A stretch of DNA of 64,000 bases, taken from Podospora pseudocomata (Eukaryota > Ascomycota > Sordariomycetes > Sordariales > Podosporaceae). Shown piece by piece: positions 9,340 to 20,238 of the stretch. The translations under genes were made by a program, and so were the position numbers. The number at the start of each line of letters is the position of its first letter. Position 1 is the first letter of the stretch. The notes beneath the pieces were generated by a model that was not told the origin of the DNA, ran no database searches, and saw only the letters and a list, made by a program, of their open reading frames with translations. The stretch covers positions 806,001 through 870,000 of the forward strand of contig NC_085888.1 of assembly GCF_035222375.1 (NCBI RefSeq). The letters are read 5' to 3'.

Positions 9340-10170
9340 ATGTCGACTTCTGCCTCTGTTCAGAATCTGAACAACGAGCGAAACCTGCTGATACCCTCGG
9401 AAAACATGAGTACCGACACCCTAGATTCCGGCAATCTCATCGACACCGCTACGGCCATGTCCGCTCTCGTGGATATCCTTGACGGCCAGCCTACTACGCC
9501 GCCCTCCCTCTACATCGACCTCGAGGGAGTCAACCTTTCCAGACATGGCACTATATCCATTCTTCAGATCTACGTTCTGCCCCGTCGCCAGGCATACCTC
9601 GCCGACATCCACATCCTCGGTGAAAAAGCGTTCTGCGCCCCCAGTTCGGCCACAGGTCGTACCTTCAAGGACATCCTAGAGTCAGAGACCATCCCCAAGG
9701 TCTTCTTCGACGTCCGAAACGACTCAGATGCGTTGTTCACCCACTTCCAGATCCGTCTCGCCGGCGTCCAGGACCTGCAACTGATGGAGCTCGCCACGCG
9801 CACGTTCCCGCGGAGGTTCGTCTGCGGGCTGGCCCGGTGCATCGAGCGCGATGTCTCTCTGAGCGCAACGGAGAAGAGTTCCTGGCTGGCCACCAAGGAG
9901 CGAGGCACCAGGCTTTTTGCGCCCGAGCGTGGGGGAAGTTACCAGGTTTTCAATGAGCGGCCTCTCCATGTGGAAATCCGGCTCTACTGCGTTCAAGATG
10001 TCCATCTCCTCCCTAGGTTGTGGGCGCACTATGACGGTAAGCTCACAGGAGTTTGGGAAGGGAGAGTGCGTGAGGCTTCGCGGGATAGAGTGGCACTGTC
10101 TCAGACGCCTGGCTTCAACGGCAAAGGACAGCATATGGCACTGGCACCAGCTGGTTGGTCTTGGCTGTAA
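9340..10170 (+). CDS. 3'-5' exonuclease domain protein (DEDD, RNase D/Exd-like)
   Basis: A 276-residue intronless protein. The exonuclease motifs appear in order. ExoI is 'LYIDLEGVNLSRHGTISILQ' near residue 58 (D and E metal ligands). ExoII is 'VFFDVRNDSDAL' near 124. ExoIII is 'YCVQDVHLLPRLW' near 222 (Y..D, DEDDy type). The protein is thus predicted to be a divalent-metal 3'-5' exonuclease or a nucleic-acid-binding relative. It lacks HRDC and helicase regions, so it is a stand-alone domain of the kind expanded in fungal accessory genomes. An internal ATG 22 codons in (9403) is an alternative start. The substrate is not known. Confidence 0.82.
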   Translation: MSTSASVQNLNNERNLLIPSENMSTDTLDSGNLIDTATAMSALVDILDGQPTTPPSLYIDLEGVNLSRHGTISILQIYVLPRRQAYLADIHILGEKAFCAPSSATGRTFKDILESETIPKVFFDVRNDSDALFTHFQIRLAGVQDLQLMELATRTFPRRFVCGLARCIERDVSLSATEKSSWLATKERGTRLFAPERGGSYQVFNERPLHVEIRLYCVQDVHLLPRLWAHYDGKLTGVWEGRVREASRDRVALSQTPGFNGKGQHMALAPAGWSWL

Positions 10171-10680
10171 TCTGGTTGGTTCTAAAAGCTGTGGGCATTC
10201 CGGCAATCTTCTGTAGCACTGTCGCTGTCAGGCACTACCGGGGGTCCAGGGGCTTGACCCCGGTGTTGTCCTGCAAGCAGGGAGCCGTCTTCCCACCCTC
10301 GACCCAGCCCCGTCGGGTTCTGTCGGCCGGAGGGAGCATCTTGGGACCAATTAGAAGCAGGCTCTGCATGGCTCGAGGAGACTGTGAGAGCCTTAGAGAG
10401 CCATGGACTAGTCCTCAAGGAACGAGGTGCCAAGACCAACATTCCCAAGAATATTTTTGGCCGGTCGCGCTCAACTTTGTTGACGTGTCACGTGACATCC
10501 ACTTGAAAGGCAAAAATAAGTCAGCAGCTTGGAGCGGGGCAAAAGATCGATAAAGACCCAACCCCTCTTCGCATCAGACGTCACCGTCGCTGGCAGCCGC
10601 AAGGTGAATCGCTTTCTGTTCATTATTAATCTCGTACCGAGGCCCCGATAGCGCCGGAGTCTGTAAAGGAAGTATATGAC
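10171..10680. other. Intergenic, no gene seen
   Basis: Short spacer between the exonuclease and the APH-type fragment. Frames are non-coding in appearance, and no repeat shared with other parts of the window was noticed. Confidence 0.35.
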
Positions 10681-11109
10681 TCCAACTGGATGAGCCCGTT
10701 GCAAGAACCGCGCGACGATCGAGTAGAAGTTCTCCAACAACAATGCCAGGAGCTTGGAATGGACTGCTCGGTGTTTATTCTGTCTCACAATGACCTTGAG
10801 CCTACTAACGTCATCGTCGGTGGGGACCGGATTGTCGTTATCGACTGGGAGATGGCCGGGTACGCTCCCCTGGAATGGGTGCGGACGAAGTTCGCCGTCT
10901 GTGGAGTCTTGAATGTGGAGCGTGTCACCAGACCTAGCGTAGTGCGTGACAACGAGCCCCCAGTGCGGATTGAGTACAACGACGAGTACAGGGTGCGGGT
11001 TGAGCAGAGGCTTGGAGAGATGGGATTCGCAGAGGTCACCGCGGCATATCAAACGTTGCCTGACGCCCGCGAGGTGGAGTGGAAGAAAAACCGGCCCTGG
11101 CTTCAGTAA
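10639..11109 (+). pseudogene. C-terminal fragment of an APH-family (kinase-like) phosphotransferase
   Basis: The open frame carries 'LSHNDLEPTNVIVGG', the HxDxxxxN catalytic loop of APH/choline-kinase-fold enzymes, then 'IVVIDWEMAGYAPLEWVRTKF', the metal-binding DxE/DFG-equivalent and the following helix. In frame the segment extends upstream to about 10639 ('TEAPIAPESVKEVYDSNWM') before a TAA, and no ATP-binding N-lobe is present. Fungal APH proteins are usually 250-350 residues, so about half is missing. Either an upstream exon was not recognised or the 5' end was deleted. The substrate is unknown, and such fungal genes are not evidence of antibiotic resistance. Confidence 0.6.
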
Positions 11110-11338
11110 ACGGCTCGCGGGAATGATGTACGTAGAGGGAGACACGGTCACGGAGTAGCGGAGTGGGCTCGGCGGCGGAGCGAGGCGTGCTCACCCGGGG
11201 TCGTCACAGCAACAACGAGGATGACACTGCCAGTGTGATGTTTTGTGTTACGATCAATTAAACCTTATGCTATCCACCCACCAACCTCACGGCTCTTCCG
11301 GGCCTTATCCTTTCCTCCTCTTCGGCTCACTCCTCTTC
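11110..11338. other. Short spacer
   Basis: No gene. It separates the APH-type fragment from the truncated gypsy sequence, whose homology to the larger element stops near 11340. Confidence 0.3.
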
Positions 11339-11975
11339 GGCTCACTGAATGAGGTACTTGGCCAGTCGCTCCTGGGCACGCCTGCCCTCGTCGTACTCTC
11401 CAAACACCTCCTTGATCTTCTCCTCAAAGCCTTTGTACGACTTGAAGCATTTTTTGGTGACATCCTTTCTCTCGTCGTGCTTATTGTCGAAGTAGTCTCC
11501 CAAGATCGGCTCGAACCAGGTGAGTGCTTTGTCCTTGAGCCTGGACGCAGCGTACACAACCTTGGATTCCTCGTCTGGGAAGCAGGAAGGGTAGTACCAA
11601 AAGTATGCCTTGAGTTGGATCAAAAATCCTCCCAGCTCTCCCTTTGCACCTCCATAGCGGTCGGGTGCCTCGAGCTTAGCACGCTCCCCTTCCTTGCGCA
11701 AAGTACCAATCTCCTGGTGGAGCATAGCGTTCTCCTGCGTGAGGGTATCGTGGGAAAGGCGTGACTTATCCTCAAGCTCTAGGATACGAGCGAGAAGCTG
11801 GTCGATGGTGGGTTGGGTCGAAGTTCCCCCCTGAGTATTGACGTTCCCAGCCATGGCGTTAACTTGGCGCCTTTAACTTATCCGTGACAGAGTTGAAGTG
11901 AGTATGTAACGTGTGACGAACCCCTGTACAGAACCTCTGAAAGGGATACAGGTTGAAGGCAACTTCTGGTATTTT
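11339..11975 (-). mobile_element. Truncated family-A gypsy element: U5 + PBS + 5' gag
   Basis: Read on the minus strand, about 62 bp of LTR-A end (11975-11914, GTCACA end intact) is followed by the same 5' leader as the large element. Then gag runs from an ATG at 11854 to 11342. The 170-residue gag piece is collinear with the large copy ('TIDQLLARILELEDKSR', 'LEAPDRYGGAKGELGGFL') but continues through 'DKALTWFEPILGDYF' and 'KIKEVFGEYDEGRRAQERL', a capsid region that is deleted from the large copy. The LTR is cut within U5 at about 11975, and the element is cut inside gag. This fragment therefore preserves gag sequence missing elsewhere in the window. Confidence 0.88.
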
Positions 11976-12610
11976 TGTTTTGATAGCTTTGGATTTTAAT
12001 TTGCAGTATTGAAATCTGTAAATAAATTCAAGGGTAATAGTACTTCGTAGTACTTGCAAGATTGTGGCGGTACCAGAGCCCAGTCTCTCTAAGAGTGATT
12101 CTTTAAAGGTTAGTCTGGGTTGTAAAAGGGTGTAGCCAAACCGGTGCATGGCAAGGTGCTGTCTCAACGAGTTACCTTCACAAGATAATTAGTTCTGATT
12201 GGTTCGGGACGTCCCGTGCTTTTGCGTGCGCTGCCTAGCTGCCAATCCATCAACGCCCAACACGAGGGGTCGAGCCCACCGAGACTCGCAATACCATGGT
12301 CAACCGTCCCGTGTCTCTCTCTAACAGCAGCTGCACCTCTGAACAGCTTGCGTTCTCCTACTCTACCCTTGCGGGCCCCTCATCACGATCGGTCGAAGCC
12401 CGCGATAGTTCTTAAACACATTACAAAGGGTCTTCCTCATACACTATAACTACCCAGTAAGATAAATGCCAACACCAGACAATCGCGGCGCGCTATTTAC
12501 TTCAGTTTCTGATTGTTTTGTTCCCGCAGATCGCAAATATCCTCGTCTATCTATCGCACCTACCGCCCCGCCCTTTCACCTTTCCGGTCGAGCCTCGGCG
12601 GTCCCGAACC
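11976..12610. other. Spacer and upstream region of the HET-NACHT gene
   Basis: No gene. A CT-rich stretch near 12290-12360 and the region up to 12610 would be the promoter and 5' leader of the HET-NACHT gene. Confidence 0.35.
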
Positions 12611-15199
12611 ATGCGTCTCCTGGAAGGTGATGATGCCGGCGAGATCCGCCCGACGAAGGACCTGTCCAGCGACAAGATTCCGCCATATGCGATTCTTTCA
12701 CACACATGGGGCCTGATGAGGAGGAAGTCAGCTACAAAGATTTAAAGGACGGCAGAGCCGTAAGCAAACTCGGCTACAACAAGATCCGGTTTTGCGCAGA
12801 TCAAGCTTGGCGTGGCGGGCTGAAATTCTTCTGAGTAGACACATGCTGTATCGATAAGTCCAACAGCACTGAGCTTCAGGAGGCGATCAACTCTATGTTC
12901 AGGTGGTATCGCGATGCGGCTAAGTGCTATGTCTATCTTACAGACGTCTCAACATACAGGCGAGACGCCGACGGCGATCCTAGTTGGAAATGGGCTTTTC
13001 AGAAATGCAAATGGTTTACTCGAGGATGGACCCTCCAAGAACTTATTGCTCCGACATCAGTCGTATTCTTTTCAAGGGAGAAGGCGCGTATTGGAGACAG
13101 GAACTCTCTAGAGCGAATGATCCACAACGTAACGGGAATTCCCCTCGAGGCCCTCCGAGGTAGTCCTTTGTCTGATTTCAGTGTCCATGACCGGATGGCA
13201 TGGATGAAGCAACGCAATACAACACGTGAAGAAGACATGGCATACTCGCTTTTCGGTATCTTCGACGTCCATCTGCCTCTTATCTACGGCGAAGGAAAAG
13301 AGAAGGCCCTTGAGCGGTTGCGAGAGAAGATTGGGAAGGATGACGGCTGTCTGGCCGACCTGCGTGTCACCGACTCTCGCCACGATAAGAAGCGGATCGA
13401 AGCTGCCAAGGGCGGCCTCCTGAAAGACTCCTACTGTTGGGTTCTCAGCAACGTCCAATTCCAACAATGGCGCGACGGTGACGATCAACGGCTGCTCTGG
13501 ATCAAAGGCGACCCCGGCAAAGGCAAGACTATGTTGCTCTGCGGCATCATCGACAAATTAAAAAAGTCTACACCACCTGGCCTTCTATCCTTCTTCTTTT
13601 GCCAAGCCACCGACCCGCGCATTAATAATGCCACTGCCGTCCTCCGCGGTCTAATCTACCTTCTTGTCAGCCAACAACCAGCACTCATCTCACACGTACG
13701 ACGACCTTATGATCATGCAGGAAAAAAGATGTTTGAGGGTCCTAACGTATGGGTTGTCCTGTGTGAGATCTTTATTAGCATTCTACAAGATCCCGGCTTG
13801 AGAATGACGTATTTGATCATCGACGCGCTTGATGAATGCGTGACAGACTTGCCGCAGCTTCTCGAGCTGATCACCCGGACCTCATGCACATCCTCCCCAA
13901 TCAAGTGGATCGTCTCGAGTCGCAATCGGCCGGATATCGAAGAGCAATTGGAAACAGCCACGCAGAAAGCGAGGTTAAGCCTCGAGCTCAACGCCGAATC
14001 TATCTCTACTGCTGTCAACGCATTTATCCAAAACAGGATAGATCAACTGGCACCGAAAACGAAATACGATGCCAACATGATAGGCAAGATTCAGGATTAC
14101 TTACACTCCCACGCAAATGGCACGTTTCTGTGGGTGGCGTTGGTCTGCCAGGCGCTCGCGGATCCGAAGGTTAAGAAGCGGCATATATTAGCAAAGTTAC
14201 AGACATTTCCGCGCGGACTAGACTCTTTATATGCGCGGACGCTGGAGCAGATTGGCCATTCCGAGGATGCAGAGCTTTGCAAGCAGATTCTTGCCGTCGC
14301 CGCAGCCGTTCGCCGACCTATCAGCCTTGATGAACTCGCCTCTCTTATTGAGTTGCCGGATGACGTTTCCGATGATCTGGAGTCCTTGGAAGAGATTTTT
14401 AAGCTTTGCGGCTCGTTTTTGATCATCCGAGAACGAACGGTCTATTTCGTCCACCAATCGGCCAAGGACTTTCTCCTCGGCACGGCTTCGGACAAAGCCT
14501 CCAACAAAGCTTCTCAAGAAGCTTTCAAGCTGGTTTTCCCTACTGGGATGGAGGATGTGAGCTATATTATCCTCTGGAGGTCACTGAATGTTATGTCTCA
14601 GAAGCTGCGACGAGACATATACTGCTTAAATGCACCGGGATTCTTGATTGACAACGTCCGAGTGCCAGACCCGGACCCGCTAGCAACGGTACGATATTCA
14701 TGCATCTACTGGATTGACCATTTACGTGATTTGGTCTCTAGCACAAGCTTAAAATGGGTTCATCTTCTACAAGATGATGGGGATATCCACAGATCCCTTA
14801 CAACGAAGTATCTTTACTGGCTTGAAGCTCTTAGTCTACTCCGAGCTTTACCAGAGGGCATCAATGCCATACGACAGTTAGAGAGCTTATTGGTAAGTAT
14901 GAGACCACTAAATGCTATAAGCTGGTCTAACAGTAGTATAGGGACATACCATTCAAGGGAGGTTGATAGCTATCGTCCGGGATGCATATCGATTTGCGCT
15001 GTCCTACAGGGTGATAATTGAGAAAGCCCCTCTTCAAGCATATACATCAGCCCTTATATTTGCACCGACTGACAGTATGATAAAGAAATTCTTTAAGAAG
15101 GAAGAGCCTGGCTGGATTAGCACAATATCAGTTGTAGAAGCGGAATGGAATGCCTGCACACAGACGTTAGAGGGCCATGGCGGCAGCGTCCAGTCGGTC
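12611..15199 (+). pseudogene. HET-NACHT-(WD40) NOD-like receptor, HNWD type, truncated
   Basis: The N-terminus 'MRLLEGDDAGEIRPTKDL..PPYAILSHTWG' is a HET domain. A single-base loss just after TGGGG (about 12706-12712) shifts frame. The frame then resumes with 'DEEEVSYKDL' and meets TGA at 12832 where 'FFWVDTCCIDK' is expected. From 12895 it is open: rest of HET, then a NACHT domain with Walker A 'GDPGKGKT' (about 13510), Walker B-like 'TYLIIDALDEC', and the downstream helical part. A 49-nt intron lies at 14893-14941. The reading reaches 'TLEGHGGSVQSVA', the first strand of a WD40 repeat array, and stops at an LTR-B remnant at 15200. In Podospora the HNWD family (HET-D, HET-E, HET-R) controls heterokaryon incompatibility through the WD array. 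This copy has lost that sensor and its HET frame. Confidence 0.87.
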
Positions 15200-15559
15200 G
15201 CGTCTCAGACACGGGTTCACTGTCAACAACAGGTTGTTCTAACAAAGAGCTACTGAGAGTAGATTGTAGACAAATGAACTTGATTGCTTGCATGAGGAAT
15301 CAGATTCCTCGACATGGGGAGCGCTGGGCACTCCCCCCTATTTATGTGAAGCTGTCTACATATGTTTCTGAAGTATCTTTGTACCTTGCTCAGTGTGCTC
15401 AGTGGTCTTGGCCACTGATCAGACTGAGCACCTCCTGATTGGTCGTATGGGAGCTTATGGGTCTTTCCATCCCTGGCCCAACGATTGGCCGAGGTGTCCC
15501 AGCACCTCGGGTACCACCCAGTGGTTCCTGTACGGGAGTATTACGCTTGGGTCGTAACA
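15200..15559 (-). mobile_element. LTR-B remnant fused to the HET-NACHT gene
   Basis: Closely similar along its length to the complete LTR-B at 24230-24737 in opposite orientation. The U3-side end (GTAACA reading plus, at 15554-15559) is intact. About the last 85 bp at the other end are missing, and the copy abuts the first WD-repeat codons at 15200. It carries the TATA-like 'cctatttatg', the hairpin GAGGAATC/GATTCCTC and the U3 repeats of TGCTCAGTG type. Confidence 0.88.
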
Positions 15560-16779
15560 CAGGGCTTTAGAAATGGCCAAGCTTGGACCTGTGAAAGCAC
15601 CCACGTGACTCTCACGTGCCACACTTCAACTTGCCCTCTATGTCACCTGATTTCTCCTCTGCATCACCGTTTGCTTCGCTCCATCCACCGGCCCATCATT
15701 GTCAGCGTGATCTGGATCTTGGCCCTCTGCTGTGCTGACTTCCTCACAAGCCGCTCTTTGGTGGACAGCTCTGGTTTCTGTAAGTATGTAAATATAAAAT
15801 GGAACTGTAGTTAAGATAAGTGGTATTTTGGTTTATATGACGATTCAACTAGGCCTTTACCTTGACTTGAAAATTCGTTATTCGAACTTAAGCTGGTTAA
15901 TTTAGACATTTCGAGATCAAACACATTTTTCCCAAGCTGAAATTGACAGGGTGGTAGGGTGGAAGAGGCAGTGCTGCTCCTAACTACACATCCCGCCCAA
16001 GTCTAAAAGCGGCAATACATTTCCCTTGACCGGGAAGAACGTTTAGGGATCTAACATTGTCACGTAAGTTACTAATGCACGTCTTCAGGCCAGACTGGAA
16101 TGAATTTGGACCAGATGGTACAGCTCAGGTAAAGGTGTGCTGTGATGCTGATAATTTTATCAAGGTCCCAAGGTCTCTTTTGTTATGACTTCTTTGTTTA
16201 CGTTTCCAGAGCCCCTGAACCCCTGACTCTGTGAGTGGATCCGTCCCTGCTGGACAAAACAAAATCTCCTCTTACGAGCGAAAACAAAGAGGCTGCCTCT
16301 TCTGTTGCAGGTATGCTTCTTACTGGGGTTCTCTGAGGTTAAATGGAAAAGAAACCGACAGCCGAGCCAATGGGCCCCAGTCGGAACAATGTGCCGTAGT
16401 TTCATGATATGAATCATCATCCATTTGGTTGCATACTGCAAAGTGGTCTTCGTACTGTGCTAGATGCAGAGCTGCGTGTCATACATCACATAACCTCGGG
16501 ATGGTCGCGGATCAAATCCCTTACCTCCATCAAAAAAGCAAGGAGCACCAATGATAGACATTAACTTGGGAATTTGCCGCCCGACTCCAGTGTCCTTTCT
16601 CCTAACTATCCAGGTAATCCTTAGGCGGTTTCAATGGTTTAGATCTCATTCTGTGTTCTTTAGCTATAGGGCAGGGGAAGAGGCAGGGAAACAGGACACC
16701 GGTGCAATAAGATGAACCCTTAAAATTCTTGTCATGAACATCTGCTATTACTTCTCTACCCTTATACTTCTCTCATTGT
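15560..16779. other. Gene-free region
   Basis: About 1.2 kb with short frames only. WD40 repeats of the broken receptor were looked for downstream of the LTR-B remnant and not found, so the missing array is not simply displaced by the LTR. Confidence 0.4.
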
Positions 16780-17586
16780 TGACTAGGTAGAGTGCCGGGC
16801 GCTTCCTCCTGCTTCGGGCAATGTTCTTTAGGTGTGTCTGAGAGCAGTTCGTTCGACGATCCCTTCTGATCATACGGTGCCGCATACGGGGTATATGGCG
16901 GCGGTGGCTCTATCTCGGAAGATTGAGTATCCCTGACTCGTATTTAAGTTTTGTTGGCCCCTTGGTGGCTTCTTTGGTGGGAACTGGATTGCCTTCTGTT
17001 CTAGAAGCAGGCGATTGCTGTCTCCGCCAGGGTTTCAATGACGGCTTCTGGGAGAAAATCTGTATCAATCTAAGATCGTCCTATCAACCTTTGCCGTGTT
17101 AGACGGTCCTTGATAACAGTACAAGCCATGGTTCCAATCGGAATGGTGAGAACTTGCCTTTGTCAACACAATTGGTGTGATAAACCAGTACCGCGCAACT
17201 CCACCGAAGTCACTGCTGGGTTTCTGTTTTGATTGTCTGTTGAAAGTTGTCCATGGATGTTGGGTGAGGGTAGCAAACCACAGACTTACATCTATGTGGA
17301 ATTTGCCCTTGCCGCAAATTTCTTGCAGAGTCAGGATAAGGCGTTGGATGTCTCCGCCCTCGATCGTGCAGGAAGATAGGTGCCAGTCAGACGAATAATC
17401 GTCAGGAACAGGAACAGATCCCTGATGGGATACCCGGATTTCATCCTCTGTAGAATAAGGGAGAGGAGATATGGTTGGCTCTTCCTGGCCGGTTAGGTGA
17501 ACAAGAGGTAAACCTCCAAGCTCTTTTAAGCTGTTGAGAGCTGACTCGGAGGGTGGGGAAAATATTCTAGTTGGTGGGAGCAACAA
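16780..17586 (-). pseudogene. Unidentified decayed minus-strand gene
   Basis: A coding-like start (17586: MLLPPTRIFSPPSESALNSL.., then 'DDYSSDWHLSSCTIEGGD') leads to 'GKGKFHID' and a good donor gtaagtctg at 17296. The acceptor caacag 53 nt on leads to a stop within ten codons. Further down, a proline-rich C-terminus is readable ('SSEIEPPPPYTPYAAPYDQ..' to a TAA near 16780), but reaching it needs at least one frame change near 16935. I do not recognise the family. The PPPY-containing tail resembles proline-rich ends of fungal membrane-linked proteins. Intact multi-exon structure with missed introns is the alternative. Confidence 0.35.
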
Positions 17587-17988
17587 GAGACCGCTTCTTA
17601 ACCAGCTCAGAAGTGGCGGTGCAAGGTACGGGCAGTCAGGTCAGCTTTGCATACTGCACAGTGTAAAACGACGGCTCAGCATTTTGCTCCGTCGTTGCGG
17701 CCTTAAACCTTTGCACTGAGAAACAAGCACTAATACCTACCTATCACATGGGTTGGTCTGCTCCTTTATCTTTGTGCATGATTTGTACGGTTGCATAAGT
17801 CCATGGTGAAGATGCATAAAATCAAGTGTGCTCGTTTGGCCTTGCGGGCGCTTAGCACCGTGTGCAAACGTATAGGGTAAGGTAGCCAAAAATAGCACAT
17901 TGGGCCCCTGTTGTTATGGGCCCAACGCGACGAAAAAACATGGTGGGGAAGACAGACTCTACTCAATGTTCAAAAACAACAATACATC

Positions 17989-19891
17989 ATGGATTGGCCA
18001 CGAGTAGTAAATCCAATATTGACAATTGAAGACAATGACTGTCTATTTGAGTATGATTGCCTGTCAACTATCGTGTCGAAGGTGCTCCGCAACCATGTAA
18101 GTAACCCCATAAGGGAATGCATTTGCCTGATAGATGTGTTGAAATGGGAACTGATGAGTTATCTCATAGGGGAGAGAAACCGAAAGTATTGATCTGAGGA
18201 GCGATGGGGATTGGAGCCACTGGTTTCAGGTATTTTATCTCCATGGATAAGAATACATTCGGGTATGGCAGAGGGAACTCACACGACGGCTCAAGAGTCA
18301 AATCTTTGCAGAAAACCTTTTGGAACAACCATCGAAACACCAGGAGCGATCTGGCTACCACATACTGTAAGTTTCACATACAAGCAACGCACCTTCGTAT
18401 CTCCGATGGCTGACGCTGAACACCCCCAAGACTCTGCGGTGCCGTGGAGCCAGCAGCACTCGAACATGTCCCAACTGATCTGTACTACCTTCCCTTTTCT
18501 CTACCTCGCTGGCAAAGGATCACCAAGGCCTTCCATCTCCATGATGAAATCTGCAGGGCCTTCACCAAGAGCCACGAAGGCGGCTGCGCGACCTACCTCA
18601 TGCACGGCTACTCACTCCGGATGTACACCTCAGCCATGTCATGGGATCACCAGAGCTGGACCTCGGCGGATAGCCTCGCAATTTCATCCACCTATATTGA
18701 AGCTTCGAAGCTTACTGTCGCGGTCATATTCGGATGTTCAGAACAGCAAATGGCCAGGGTTGACGAGCTGCTTGCATCATGTCCGGAGGTCAAGTCACAT
18801 CCCCTGCTTACGGTCGGGATATTTGCGGAACTCCACAAGGATAGGATGCAGGAGATTGTCAAGAAGGCGATTTATGAGTGCACTGCAGCTATTACAGATC
18901 TGAAGCTGGATCGTGATGCGCCTCCGTTGGTGAAGCGAGACTTCAAGCTGAACAGGAAGCTGAGAAACTGGCGGCTGAAGATGAAGATGGCGGAGGAGGA
19001 GGTCAGAACTACCAAGGGTTTGCTCCAGAAGATGATAACACAGGTTGAGGAGGAGGAGCAGCTGCAATCCTTCCAATACGACGGCGAGTTTGCCACGAGC
19101 ACGCGGAGATTTAAGCAACGGTTTATGGAGATTGAGATTGAGTTGGACGCCTTGATGGCTAGGTGCCGGATGATGTTTGACGACATGACTTATTCCGAGG
19201 AGCTGGTGAGTCTTTTCGATCGTATCTTCCGATTGTTTCTTGCCCACATGGGGGCTGAAGTTGCCTTCAGTTTATGAATGAGCTCCTCAGTGATGATGCC
19301 GAGCGAGCAAGGGACCAAGCAAAGATTAGTACGGTCATAGCCTTTGTTGCTATGCTGTATCTTCCAATAACAGCTGTGGCGGTAAGAGGTCTTCCTGATA
19401 GTAATCTTGGGCTTAGTGCTGATGCGTCTCGTCAAGACAATTTCGCTATGCCGGTTTTCGATTTCCAAAACGACTGGAGAGATATCTACTTCCGAAAGGC
19501 AGAGACTGAGGAAGTTTCCGATCAACCGCCAGTCCTATCTTCATACTTCTGGGTGTACCTAATTGTGTCTGTTGTCCTTACCGGATTCACAGTGTTCGGT
19601 TGGTGGCATTACGCAAGAGGTACGAGCAAAGCGCACAACCGGAGAAAAGCTTTGAAGCGCATGCGGCGAGCACATACGACCACGGGAGAGGGTGGAACAA
19701 CTCATGAATCTCGAGGGCGTTTCTTGGGGCTATGGGATCGACCACAAGGAAAGTGTTTGACAATCAAGACAAGTTCGGGATATGGAGGGAAACACAATCG
19801 CCCACTTCCTTTTATTGACTTGTGGAGTCTGACCTCTTACCAGACAAATGTCTCCGGAGAATCGAACCCAAAGAACCTGAAGTCGGGGTGA
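17989..19891 (+). CDS. CorA-like membrane protein, multi-exon
   Basis: Exon 1 is 17989-18096 (MDWPRVVNPILTIEDND..) and exon 2 is 18170-18229 ('GRETESIDLRSDGDWSHWFQ'). A middle region follows whose exon edges I could not fix. The main exon (about 18400-19205) carries 'VPTDLYYLPFSLPRWQ', long charged helices and 'YSEEL', followed by an intron (gtgagt at 19206). Then come 'FMNELLSDDAERARDQAKISTVIAFVAMLYLPITAVA', an intron (gtaaga near 19381), 'FAMPVFDFQNDW', and a second membrane span 'YFWVYLIVSVVLTGFTVFGWW'. The coiled body plus two C-terminal TM helices with a SxFxMxFFDF-like linker is the Pezizomycotina CorA-like architecture. The Mg2+-channel GMN motif is not present, so transport is unproven. 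The C-tail is basic. Expected location is plasma or internal membrane. Confidence 0.72.
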
Positions 19892-20238
19892 ACAGAATTC
19901 GGGCCCAATTGTTCTGGGCCGGGGGGTTTTGCTGGACAAATTCTTCCGGTTTAGCGTTGCAAAATGATTGTCTCTGATTGGCACACGTTGGGTTGCAGCC
20001 CTGATAAAGTGGAGGACCGGAGCTTGACCACGTCACACATAATGCCAAGCCAACCCCATCAGGGGTAGCGGCGGTGAGGATGGCCCGATAAACACAACAG
20101 CAGCGAGCAAACAGCATGACAAAGAATATCTGAATTCAACACACCCTCAACTCACATTGCGATTCCTCTTCCAGTGTTACCCCATGAACTCCCAGGACGT
20201 ATAGCCCAAAGTCACATACTATTCCTCCTTGTGACACC

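Noticed and set aside
10690-11109. Antibiotic-resistance aminoglycoside kinase
   Set aside because: The catalytic loop shows the APH fold only; fungal genomes have many such genes of unrelated or unknown substrate, and this one lacks its N-lobe.
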